This document shows, in pieces, positions 1-6,267 of a DNA stretch of 6,267 bases (its first letter is position 1; each line of letters begins with the position of its first letter). The notes under the pieces were generated by a model. It ran no database searches, was not told the origin of the DNA, and saw only the letters and a list, made by a program, of their open reading frames with translations. The DNA lies in NCBI GenBank assembly GCA_003153655.1, contig PMAK01000301.1, positions 15,034-21,300 of the forward strand. The letters are read 5' to 3'. The translations under genes were made by a program, and so were the position numbers. The DNA is from Phycisphaerales bacterium. Its GTDB lineage: Bacteria > Planctomycetota > Phycisphaerae > Tepidisphaerales > Tepidisphaeraceae.

Positions 1-890
1 CCGGGACCGTATTGCTCGATGAAGAGTTTGCCGGGATCGGTGACTTCGGTGAGTCCCTGGCCGGTCATTTCAAACAGGCCGACCTCGTGTGTCCCGCCGA
101 AACGGTTTTTCACGCATCGCACAATCCGGTGCGCGTGAAACCGGTCTCCCTCAAAATACGCGACGGTATCCACGATGTGCTCGATGAGTTTCGGGCCGGC
201 CAGCGTCCCCTGCTTGGTGACGTGTCCGACAAGGATGATCGCGGTGCCGGTCGCTTTGGCGAGATAAACCAGATCCATGCAGCAATCGCGCAATTGTGTC
301 ACCGATCCCGGAGCGGCTGGAAGCTGCGGCTTGTAGATCATCTGAATCGAATCGACGACAGCCACCGCGGGCCGATGTTTGCCGATCTGATGGAGAATGC
401 GCGGGACACTTGTCTCGGCAAGGACCAGAAGCTGCCCGGATTTCACGCCCAATCTTCCCGCTCGCAGGGCGGTCTGACGGGCGGATTCTTCGCTGGTGAC
501 GTAGAGGACTTTGGCCGAGTCGTTCGAGGAAGCCATGGAATGGGCGACCTGGAGGAGGAGCGTGGATTTGCCGATGCCCGGCTCTCCACCGACGAGGACG
601 ACCGAGCCGGGGACGATTCCGCCCCCGAGGACGCGGTCGAATTCAGCGATGCCCGTGGGCAGGCGCGGGGTTTGGGTTTCGTCGATCTCGCCAATGGGAA
701 GGGCTTCGGCAGCAGCGGCCGGGTTAGCGGTTCCGATCGCCTCGGCTCGCGATTCGGCGCGGGCATCGGGGGCAGGGGGGGTGTAGGATTCGAGGCTGTC
801 CCAGGTTCCGCAGTCGGGGCATTTGCCGAACCATTTGAGATGGGCGCTGCCGCAATGATTACAAAGGAATTGACTCCGCGATTTGGCCAC
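1..890 (-). CDS. radA: DNA repair protein RadA (Sms), partial, C-terminus beyond left edge
   Basis: RadA is a cytoplasmic RecA-like ATPase that helps process recombination intermediates. Read on the minus strand from a GTG at 890, 296 codons are present and the reading frame is still open at the left edge. Seen: an N-terminal zinc finger (C10-x2-C13 and C24-x2-C27, with the typical KWFGKCPDCG context), a linker rich in Ala and Glu, a Walker A motif GEPGIGKST at about 102-110, a Walker B strand ending in VVDSIQ (D180), and the RadA signature KNRFG at 261-265. The full family protein is about 450 residues, so the C-terminal Lon-protease-like domain lies outside the window. The GTG start is chosen because VAKSRSQFLC matches the family N-terminus; the frame hits a stop five codons upstream and no ATG intervenes. 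No Shine-Dalgarno sequence precedes it. It diverges from xdhC. Identification is very secure; the start is fairly secure. Confidence 0.96.
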   Translation of the reverse strand, partial: MAKSRSQFLCNHCGSAHLKWFGKCPDCGTWDSLESYTPPAPDARAESRAEAIGTANPAAAAEALPIGEIDETQTPRLPTGIAEFDRVLGGGIVPGSVVLVGGEPGIGKSTLLLQVAHSMASSNDSAKVLYVTSEESARQTALRAGRLGVKSGQLLVLAETSVPRILHQIGKHRPAVAVVDSIQMIYKPQLPAAPGSVTQLRDCCMDLVYLAKATGTAIILVGHVTKQGTLAGPKLIEHIVDTVAYFEGDRFHAHRIVRCVKNRFGGTHEVGLFEMTGQGLTEVTDPGKLFIEQYGP

Positions 891-899
891 TAGGCAGGG

Positions 900-929
900 A
901 TGTTACGTTGCGGCTGGGGTGATTCGCAA
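900..929 (-). promoter_or_regulatory. candidate radA promoter (weak match)
   Basis: On the minus strand, TTGCGA (924-929) and TAACAT (900-905) are 18 bases apart, each matching the bacterial housekeeping -35 and -10 consensus at 4 of 6 positions. Transcription would begin near 893, only a few bases before the GTG at 890, giving a leaderless or nearly leaderless message. That agrees with the absence of a ribosome binding site before radA. The match is weak and could be chance. Confidence 0.22.
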
Positions 930-1020
930 TCTTGAGAAATCAAATGTAAACGCGAAACGGCGAAGATAGAGGTGAAGAAATGCGATGAAAGAGAATTATG
1001 GAGCGCGGCGAGGTAAAATC

Positions 1021-1025
1021 GGAGG
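1021..1025 (+). promoter_or_regulatory. ribosome binding site deciding the xdhC-like start
   Basis: GGAGG lies 5 bases before the ATG at 1031. It favours this ATG over an in-frame ATG at 998, which has only a purine-rich GAAAGAG stretch in front and would add 11 residues that do not resemble the family. Confidence 0.75.
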
Positions 1026-1030
1026 ATATC

Positions 1031-2206
1031 ATGCGAGACCGGCTGCAAATCGTCGAAGCGTTTGAATCCCTCTGCTCCGGCGGCCACCCCGCGGCGCTGG
1101 CGACGGTTGTCGCTGTCGAGGGATCGTCGTATCGCCGCCCGGGGGCGCGAATGCTTGTCGCGGGGGATGGACGGACGTGGGGAACAGTGAGCGGCGGGTG
1201 CCTGGAGCGGGATGTCGCGCGTCGCGCGCGGATGCTCATTGCCGAGCCGGCGAATCCTCTGCTCATCAGCTATGAAACGGATGAAGAAGATTTTGGCGAG
1301 GAAAACGCTCGCCCGATTGTCGATCCGGGGCCGTCGCTGGGATGCGGCGGGCGAATCGAAATTCTGATTCAGCGCGTGACAACTGCCGATCCCGCGGCGC
1401 TTGCGGCAATCTCTGCAACCGTGCGGCAGCGGCGGTGCGCGGCATTGGCGACAGTCCTGCGCGTCGGTTCCGCGCCGGAGGATGCCGTGAGATGTGGATC
1501 GCAACTATTTCGTATCGGAGACGACGCGGTTTCGGGACGGATTTTAGATCCTCGCTTGCACGACATTTTGCGCGATCAACTGATGTCGAATTCGCCGGCC
1601 GATCGGACGTTTGTGCATTGCCGGCATACATTGCCGCGCGGAGGATGGGCGGACGTGCTGATCGAATGGCTGCGTCCCGCGCAGTCGCTGGCGATTTTCG
1701 GCGACGGTCACGATGTCGCCCCGCTGGTCAATCTGGCCAAATCGCTTGGATGGCATGTAGTGGTAATCGGTACTCACCCAGCGGCCGGTCTTCGACAGAG
1801 ATTCGCCCTCGCCGATGAAGCGATTTGCTGTGCGGATGACCCCGCGCGCGAGGCTGTGAATCTGCCGGACGACGCGGCGGCGATTGTGATGGCCCACAAT
1901 TTCGGGCGCGATGCCGCGGTCCTGGCGGCGCTGCTGAAGAAGCCGCGGGCATATATCGGCGTGCTCGGTCCGCGGCAACGCACGGCGCGCCTGCTTGCGG
2001 CGGCGGGCATGGCCGGAGATGAGCATCTTTTGTTTTCCCCGATCGGGTTGGACATCGGCGCGGAAACGCCGGAGGAGATCGCCCTGTCGATCCTGGCTGA
2101 AATCCGCGCCGTCGCGGCGGGACGGCCCGGCGGGTTGCTTCGCGAGAGAGCCGGCCCAATTCATGTTCATGGCGAAGGGGCGAAATTCGATTTTAGCCAT
2201 AGATGA
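1031..2206 (+). CDS. XdhC/CoxF-family molybdenum hydroxylase maturation factor
   Basis: XdhC-type proteins bind molybdenum cofactor, promote its sulfuration and deliver it to xanthine-dehydrogenase-family enzymes (xanthine, aldehyde or CO dehydrogenases) in the cytoplasm. The 391-residue product has the family layout. The N-terminal XdhC/CoxI domain shows GSSYRRPGARML (31-42), GTVSGGCLERDV (51-62) and LGCGGRIEILI (103-113, with C105). The C-terminal Rossmann domain shows FGDGHD (223-228), AHNFGRD (288-294), YIGVLGPRQRT (308-318) and GLDIGAETPEEIALSILAEI (339-358). Two nucleotide-binding positions differ from what I recall as typical: GDGHD instead of GAGHD, and VIGTHP at 245-250 instead of VVD-x-RP. 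The start at 1031 is set by a GGAGG site; ATG 998 is the alternative. A mocA-like gene follows 71 bases after the stop, which supports a cofactor maturation role. The last codons lie in an intergenic repeat. The family call is secure; the client enzyme is unknown. Confidence 0.93.
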   Translation: MRDRLQIVEAFESLCSGGHPAALATVVAVEGSSYRRPGARMLVAGDGRTWGTVSGGCLERDVARRARMLIAEPANPLLISYETDEEDFGEENARPIVDPGPSLGCGGRIEILIQRVTTADPAALAAISATVRQRRCAALATVLRVGSAPEDAVRCGSQLFRIGDDAVSGRILDPRLHDILRDQLMSNSPADRTFVHCRHTLPRGGWADVLIEWLRPAQSLAIFGDGHDVAPLVNLAKSLGWHVVVIGTHPAAGLRQRFALADEAICCADDPAREAVNLPDDAAAIVMAHNFGRDAAVLAALLKKPRAYIGVLGPRQRTARLLAAAGMAGDEHLLFSPIGLDIGAETPEEIALSILAEIRAVAAGRPGGLLRERAGPIHVHGEGAKFDFSHR

Positions 2207-2266
2207 ATTGAGGACTTTCTAATCTTTTCTTATCGGTGTGCATCTGATTTTCATCCGTGGCTAAAA
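2191..2266. repeat. imperfect inverted repeat element across the xdhC-mocA junction
   Basis: TTTTAGCCATAGATGAA (2191-2207) returns as its reverse complement at 2250-2266 with two differences, one of which would be a G-U pair in RNA. The 42-base interior is AT-richer than the genes around it. In the right half, ATC triplets start at 2222, 2232, 2242 and 2253, a spacing of 10, 10 and 11 bases. From memory, the right arm (TTCATCCGTGGCTAAAAA) resembles an intergenic element of short CATCTGTGTT/CATCCGTGTT-like units ending in GTGGCTAAAAA, present in many copies in several environmental bacterial genomes. I cannot confirm that here. The left arm overlaps the end of the xdhC-like gene and the right arm a possible GTG start of the next gene. 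A regulatory hairpin is also possible. Confidence 0.6.
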
Positions 2267-2277
2267 ATTCTTCAATT

Positions 2278-2886
2278 ATGAAATCAGCGGGCGCGATCAT
2301 TCTCGCGGCAGGATCCGCCTCGCGGATGGGCCATGCCAAGCAACTTCTTCAGATCAATGGCCAATCGCTGGTGCGCCGGGCCGTTCGGGCGGCTCTGGAC
2401 GGAGGATGCTCGCGTGTTGTTGTCGTCACCGGCGCATATGCTGATGCCGTTGGAGCTGAACTCGCCGACCTGCCGGTTATTCAGGCATTTAATTCCGCCT
2501 GGGCCGGCGGGATGGGCTCAAGCATTCGCTGCGGATTGGCCGCACTGCTGGAATGCGAATCCGGCATCGGGGCGGCGGCTATACTGCTCTGCGATCAGCC
2601 CCGCCTTAGCGCCGATATCGTTCGGAATCTCCTGTCCGTCTGGCCGGCTTCGGGCAAGCCGATGGCCGCCTGCGAATATGGCGGCACGATTGGCCCTCCC
2701 TGCTGCTTTGGGAGCGTGATGTTCGATGCCCTGGGCCGGATCGGCGATGCCGATGGGGCGAAAAAATTGCTGCTCGCGGATCGGAAGAATGTCCGGACCA
2801 TCGCCTGGCCCGAAGGATGTGATGATCTGGACACGCCCGAGGATTGGCAACGGCTTTGCCAAACCGATTCACCCCCCGCACAATAG
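2278..2886 (+). CDS. MocA-like molybdenum cofactor cytidylyltransferase (NTP transferase family)
   Basis: Enzymes of this family transfer a nucleotide to molybdopterin; MocA uses CTP to make molybdopterin cytosine dinucleotide, the form used by many bacterial molybdenum hydroxylases. The 202-residue product is of usual length. It shows the nucleotide-binding signature LAAGSASRMGHAK (9-21), WAGGMGSSIRCG (75-86), the metal-binding strand LLCDQP (103-108, D106), GPPCCF (139-144), GDADGAKKLL (156-165) and DLDTPEDW (183-190) near the C-terminus. LAAG, rather than the LAGG of GTP-using MobA, and the CDQP strand favour a CTP-using MocA type; this is inference from family knowledge. ATG 2278 is preferred because MKSAGAIILAAG fits the family start; an in-frame GTG at 2257 would add seven residues encoded partly by the repeat. 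Neither has a Shine-Dalgarno site. It follows the xdhC-like gene and is followed at 5 bases by the glycoside hydrolase. A related nucleotidyltransferase for another substrate remains possible. Confidence 0.88.
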   Translation: MKSAGAIILAAGSASRMGHAKQLLQINGQSLVRRAVRAALDGGCSRVVVVTGAYADAVGAELADLPVIQAFNSAWAGGMGSSIRCGLAALLECESGIGAAAILLCDQPRLSADIVRNLLSVWPASGKPMAACEYGGTIGPPCCFGSVMFDALGRIGDADGAKKLLLADRKNVRTIAWPEGCDDLDTPEDWQRLCQTDSPPAQ

Positions 2887-2891
2887 AGACC

Positions 2892-5042
2892 ATGAACCAA
2901 ACCCGCTTTCGGTGGGCTTCGGCCATCGCGGCGCTCGTTATGTTTTTCGTTCGCGCGCTGCCGCTACACGCGCAGTCCGTCGAGAGCCGCATCGACCAAC
3001 TCGTGTCGCAAATGACGCTGGAGGAGAAGATCGGACTCGTGCACGCGGATTCAAAGTTCGCCACCGCCGGCGTACCTCGGCTGGGCATTCCGCGGCTCTG
3101 GATGTCGGACGGCCCCGAGGGAGTTCGCGAAGAAATCGAAACCAACGGCTGGCGTCCAACCGGACGCACCGACGATTTTTCAACCTGGATGCCCGCCGAT
3201 CTGGGCCTCGCGGCGACGTTCGATCCTGATCTCGCCCGTGAGTACGGCGCGGTGATCGGGCAGGAAGCCAAGGCACGCGGCAAACACATCATGCTCGGGC
3301 CGAGCCTCAACATTCAACGGACGCCGCTGAACGGACGGAATTTTGAATACATGGGGGAAGACCCGTGGCTCACCAGCCGGATGGCGGTCGGCTTCATCCG
3401 CGGCGAGCAAGCCCAGGGCATCGCATCGTGCGCGAAGCATTTCGCGGCGAATAATCAGGAGACCGACCGCGGCACGATCGATGTCGAAATGGACGAGCGG
3501 ACGCTCCGCGAGATTTATCTGCCGGCGTTCCGGGCGAGCGTGCAGGAAGCGGGCGTCCTATGCGTCATGGGAGCATATAACAAATTCCGCGGCCAGCATT
3601 GCTGCGAAAATGATTACCTGCTGAACAAAATCCTCAAAGGCGAATGGGGATTTAAGGGGATCGTTATTTCGGACTGGGGCGGCGCGCATAACACCAAGGC
3701 AGCCGCGCTGAATGGGCTGGATCTGGAGATGGGAACGCGGGGGCCTTACGAAGATTATTTCCTGGCCAATCCGTTCCGGGATGCGATCGAGAAGGGAGAA
3801 ATTCCCGTATCGGCGCTGGATGACAAAGTCAGGCGGCATCTTCGGGTGATGGCTGCGATCGGACTTTTGGATGGCGCCTCCTGGAGCGAAGGGGGCGAAC
3901 TGGATACGCCGCGTCACCAGGCAGCCGCGCGGGACATCGAAGAAGAGGCGATGGTTCTGCTTAAGAACGCGGGGAATCTTCTGCCGCTGAATTCGGCGAA
4001 GATCAACTCGATTGCGGTGATTGGGGAAAATGCCGAGCGGAGATTCGCGCATGCCGGCGGCAGCGCGGAGATCAAATCGCTGTACGAAGTCCCAGGATTG
4101 CAGGGCCTCATTCAGCGGGCCGGCCCGAATGTAAACATCAGCTTTTCCATGGGATATTCACGCGAAAAAAACGACGATCAGATGATCGCCCAGGCGGTGG
4201 CGGCGGCGAAGGTGGCGGATGTCGCGGTGGTCTTCGCCGGTTTGCCGCATGACTGGTACTACGACACGGAGGGAAGCGATCGCCACGATCTGAAGCTGCC
4301 GTTTGGACAGGATGAACTGATTCGCCGCGTCGCCGAGGCCAATCCGAAGACCATTGTCGTGCTCATCGACGGCGGCGCCGTCGAAATGCCGTGGCTCGAT
4401 CATGTTGGCGCGGTGGTTGAAGCCTGGTATCCCGGAATGGAAGGCGGAAACGCCATCGCCGATGTGCTGTTCGGCGACGTGAATCCGTCCGGCAAATTGC
4501 CCTGCACCTTTCCGAAGCAGCTCAGCGATTCACCGGCTCACGCGATGGGAAGCTTCCCCGGCAAGAATGGCGTCGAGCGATATGATGAGGGATTGCTCGT
4601 CGGATACCGATGGTTCGACGCGAAGAATATCGAGCCGCTATTTCCCTTCGGGTTCGGCTTGTCCTACACGCAATTCGATTATTCGAATCTTGAGTTGTTT
4701 CCGGAGGATGGATCAGACGGCCATGAAGTATGGGTGAAGTGCACCGTCGCCAACATCGGTTCGTGCGCCGGAGCGGAAGTCGTGCAGCTTTACGTGAGCC
4801 AGGCTCATCCCAGTTTGCCGCGCCCGCCAAAGGAATTGAAGGGCTTTGCGAGAATCAAGCTCGAGGCCGGGGAGCATGGTGATGTTTGGATTCCGCTGGA
4901 TCGGAGTGCGTTTGCGTTTTATGATCCCGCGCGCGGCTGGGTGGCGGAGAAAGATGATTTCACGATCGAAGTCGGCAGCTCCTCGCGCGACATCCGCCTG
5001 ACGAAAACCTGGAGCCGGGCTGAGACATCTGTGCAGAAGTAG
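2892..5042 (+). CDS. secreted glycoside hydrolase family 3 protein, beta-glucosidase-like
   Basis: Family 3 hydrolases release terminal beta-linked sugars from oligosaccharides with retention of configuration. The 716-residue product begins with a probable signal peptide: Arg at 5 and 7, a hydrophobic stretch at about 9-20, and LHA-QS with likely cleavage after A27, so it acts in the periplasm or outside. The TIM-barrel domain (about 30-330) shows SDGPEGVR (72-79), GRNFEYMGEDP (148-158), AKHFAANNQE (181-190) and the nucleophile motif VISDWGG (258-264, D261). The second alpha/beta domain (about 350-590) contains DTEGSDRHDL (458-467), where E460 is the likely acid/base, then YPGMEGG (513-519), GDVNPSGKLPCTFP (528-541) and PFGFGLSYTQF (585-595). 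A fibronectin-III-like domain (about 610-705) closes it. No PA14 insert is seen. ATG 2892 is chosen because it starts the signal peptide; an ATG at 2844 in the same frame would overlap the mocA-like gene. The 5-base gap suggests cotranscription. Substrate (glucoside or xyloside) cannot be told. Confidence 0.94.
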   Translation: MNQTRFRWASAIAALVMFFVRALPLHAQSVESRIDQLVSQMTLEEKIGLVHADSKFATAGVPRLGIPRLWMSDGPEGVREEIETNGWRPTGRTDDFSTWMPADLGLAATFDPDLAREYGAVIGQEAKARGKHIMLGPSLNIQRTPLNGRNFEYMGEDPWLTSRMAVGFIRGEQAQGIASCAKHFAANNQETDRGTIDVEMDERTLREIYLPAFRASVQEAGVLCVMGAYNKFRGQHCCENDYLLNKILKGEWGFKGIVISDWGGAHNTKAAALNGLDLEMGTRGPYEDYFLANPFRDAIEKGEIPVSALDDKVRRHLRVMAAIGLLDGASWSEGGELDTPRHQAAARDIEEEAMVLLKNAGNLLPLNSAKINSIAVIGENAERRFAHAGGSAEIKSLYEVPGLQGLIQRAGPNVNISFSMGYSREKNDDQMIAQAVAAAKVADVAVVFAGLPHDWYYDTEGSDRHDLKLPFGQDELIRRVAEANPKTIVVLIDGGAVEMPWLDHVGAVVEAWYPGMEGGNAIADVLFGDVNPSGKLPCTFPKQLSDSPAHAMGSFPGKNGVERYDEGLLVGYRWFDAKNIEPLFPFGFGLSYTQFDYSNLELFPEDGSDGHEVWVKCTVANIGSCAGAEVVQLYVSQAHPSLPRPPKELKGFARIKLEAGEHGDVWIPLDRSAFAFYDPARGWVAEKDDFTIEVGSSSRDIRLTKTWSRAETSVQK

Positions 5043-5056
5043 AGTGGCCGTCCGCG

Positions 5057-5079
5057 ATGCCTCGGCTTGCTTCCGGCAT
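5057..5079 (+). other. small hairpin between hydrolase and aminotransferase genes
   Basis: ATGCC (5057-5061) plus GG (5064-5065) can pair with CC (5073-5074) plus GGCAT (5075-5079), leaving a two-base bulge and a seven-base loop. A TTTT run appears only 12 bases later (5092-5095), so this is not a standard intrinsic terminator. The right arm runs into CATAAT (5077-5082), which matches a -10 box at 5 of 6 positions but lacks a -35 partner at normal distance. It could be a weak promoter region for the next gene, or nothing. Confidence 0.2.
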
Positions 5080-5117
5080 AATCAGGGCGTATTTTGACGA
5101 GGAAAGAGGCTTTCTTC

Positions 5118-5124
5118 AAAGGAG
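5118..5124 (+). promoter_or_regulatory. ribosome binding site deciding a TTG start
   Basis: AAAGGAG lies 5 bases before the TTG at 5130, ideal spacing for initiation there. The other candidates, TTG 5094 and GTG 5124, have no comparable site at a proper distance, and the first in-frame ATG (5178) would cut off conserved N-terminal residues. Confidence 0.7.
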
Positions 5125-5129
5125 TGTGC

Positions 5130-6245
5130 TTGCCTGCCCCTGATAAAATTCCGCTTTCACGCGTCCATCAATCCGAGATGATCGATCGCCGAATCCTTCA
5201 GGTCGTCAAGGGTGGCAACTACATCCTCGGCCCGGAATGCAAGGCGTTCGAAAGCGAATTGGCCGCCTATTTCGGGGTGAAACACGCCGTCCTCAGCTCA
5301 AGCTGGACGGCGGCGGTGCATCTCCTGCACATCGCGCAAAACCTGAAAAGCGGCGACGAGATTCTGGTTCCCAGCCTGACCGCTTTCCCAAGCATCGAGC
5401 CGATGATCCACGTCGGAGCCAAACCGATTTATTGCGATATCGACGATACTTACACAATCGACCTCGCGGATGCCGCCAAGAGAATCACCAAAAAAACAGT
5501 CGGCATTCTGCCGGTGCATCTCTATGGGAGGCCCGTCAATGTTGATGGCCTTTTGAAGCTCGCGAAAGATCACGGGCTGTGGATCATCGAGGATTGCGCG
5601 CAATCCCATGGGGCGAAATGGAAGGGGCATCGCCTCGGAAGTTTCGGCGACCACGCGGCGATCAGCTTTTATCCGTCGAAAAACCTCACCGTCTACGGCG
5701 ACGGCGGAGCGATCCTCACCAACGATCCGGAAATCGCCCGCCAGGTGACGATGCTGCGCAACCATGGCCGCAAGGATAAATATCTTCACGAGAAGATCGG
5801 ATTTAATCTCCGGTTCAACGAAATCCAGGCGGCGGTTGGCCGGGAACAATTGAAAGTATTGGATGAACTGAACGCCGGACGCCGGCGGGCGGCGCAGTGG
5901 TATCGCCGGGAACTCGCTGGAACCAAGGGCGTCGTTTTGCCGCCGGCTGATTCCGCGGAGACGGAATCCGTCTATCACATGTTCGTCATTCGGCTGGACA
6001 ATCACGATGTTCGCGAGTCGCTGGCGCGCCATCTGAAGGAACAGGGAATCGAGACGGGTGTTCATTATCCCGTGCCCAACCATTTGCAGCCGGCAATCGA
6101 AGACCAGTTCGGCAAGCAGCCGGCGCTGCCCAAAACCGAAGATTATGTGAAACGGATTTTGAGCCTGCCGATGTTCCCATCGCTGACCGAAGCGCAGGTC
6201 GTGGCCGTCTCCAACGCGATCAAGGGATTTTTCTCCAGGAAGTAG
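5130..6245 (+). CDS. DegT/DnrJ/EryC1/StrS-family PLP-dependent aminotransferase
   Basis: Members mostly transfer an amino group to keto-sugar nucleotides, making amino sugars for lipopolysaccharide, capsule, glycans or antibiotics; they are cytoplasmic fold-type I PLP enzymes. The 371-residue product is of normal length and spans the whole family: IPLSRV (7-12), GGNYILGPE (28-36), FESELAAYFGVKHAV (40-54), GDEILVPSLT (75-84), ILPVHLYG (126-133), the cofactor-binding IIEDCAQSHGA (152-162, D155), the Schiff-base motif SFYPSKNL (179-186, K184), YGDGGAI (189-195), LRNHGR (209-214), GFNLRFNEIQAAVG (224-237) and the C-terminal GIETGVHYPVP (306-316). The phosphate-loop segment reads SSSWTAA (56-62), with Trp59 where Gly or Ala is usual. 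The TTG start is chosen from the AAAGGAG site. It lies 87 bases after the hydrolase and may share its transcript. No other sugar-nucleotide gene is visible, so the substrate is unknown. Confidence 0.94.
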   Translation: MPAPDKIPLSRVHQSEMIDRRILQVVKGGNYILGPECKAFESELAAYFGVKHAVLSSSWTAAVHLLHIAQNLKSGDEILVPSLTAFPSIEPMIHVGAKPIYCDIDDTYTIDLADAAKRITKKTVGILPVHLYGRPVNVDGLLKLAKDHGLWIIEDCAQSHGAKWKGHRLGSFGDHAAISFYPSKNLTVYGDGGAILTNDPEIARQVTMLRNHGRKDKYLHEKIGFNLRFNEIQAAVGREQLKVLDELNAGRRRAAQWYRRELAGTKGVVLPPADSAETESVYHMFVIRLDNHDVRESLARHLKEQGIETGVHYPVPNHLQPAIEDQFGKQPALPKTEDYVKRILSLPMFPSLTEAQVVAVSNAIKGFFSRK

Positions 6246-6267
6246 TCTTTTCCAGGTCCGCACCGGT

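Noticed and set aside
12..893. Long plus-strand open frame of 293 codons
   Set aside because: It is the antisense shadow of radA, whose minus-strand translation has zinc-finger, Walker and KNRFG motifs; the plus-strand protein resembles nothing I recognise.
932..943. TTGA-GAAA-TCAA mini-palindrome with a GNRA-type loop in the divergent intergenic region
   Set aside because: The stem is only four pairs and AT-rich, with no extension on either side; too short to claim an operator or RNA element.
1544..2200. Minus-strand open frame of 218 codons inside the xdhC-like gene
   Set aside because: It lies opposite conserved XdhC motifs and shows no family features of its own; treated as a shadow.
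2844..2891. Earlier ATG of the hydrolase frame, adding 16 residues
   Set aside because: It would place a charged, polar stretch before the signal peptide and overlap the mocA-like gene by 43 bases; ATG 2892 directly begins a credible signal peptide.
2606..3313. Minus-strand open frame of 235 codons spanning the mocA-hydrolase junction
   Set aside because: It is antisense to two well-supported genes and low in recognisable structure, rich in Ser, Arg and Pro as shadow frames are.
5298..6263. Minus-strand open frame of 321 codons opposite the DegT-family gene
   Set aside because: The plus strand encodes a full conserved PLP enzyme over the same span. Long antisense frames are expected from G/C-biased third codon positions, and the product shows no recognisable domain.
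6246..6267. Possible terminator after the DegT-family gene
   Set aside because: Only 22 bases remain before the window ends; no hairpin can be judged from them.

Overview
The window carries five protein-coding genes of a moderately GC-rich bacterium. No RNA gene, CRISPR array, insertion sequence or phage gene is visible. The organism cannot be fixed from the sequence. A Gram-negative-type signal peptide, a mix of strong and absent Shine-Dalgarno sites, GTG and TTG starts, and an intergenic repeat resembling one I recall from Planctomycetota and Verrucomicrobiota genomes make a PVC-group bacterium a reasonable but unproven guess.

Layout, left to right. Positions 1-890, minus strand: the N-terminal 296 codons of radA (DNA recombination and repair ATPase), which runs off the left edge. 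Positions 891-1030: a 140-base divergent intergenic region. From about 1031 everything reads on the plus strand: an XdhC/CoxF-family molybdenum-hydroxylase maturation factor (1031-2206), a MocA-like molybdenum cofactor nucleotidyltransferase (2278-2886), a secreted family 3 glycoside hydrolase (2892-5042) and a DegT/DnrJ/EryC1/StrS-family PLP enzyme (5130-6245).

How the genes fit together. The XdhC-like and MocA-like proteins form a recognisable pair: MocA attaches CMP to molybdopterin, and XdhC-type proteins guard and insert the finished, sulfurated cofactor into xanthine-dehydrogenase-family enzymes. No such enzyme is encoded here, so the pair must serve a client elsewhere. The glycoside hydrolase starts 5 bases after the mocA-like stop and may be cotranscribed with it although its role (exported beta-glycosidase) is unrelated. 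The DegT-family gene follows after 87 bases with its own strong ribosome binding site and probably makes an amino sugar or acts in surface polysaccharide synthesis.

The most unusual non-coding structure is an imperfect inverted repeat around the xdhC-mocA junction (2191-2266). It has ATC triplets at about one-helical-turn spacing, and it supplies the last codons of xdhC. I found no convincing evidence of a new multi-gene system; the window looks like ordinary chromosomal DNA.
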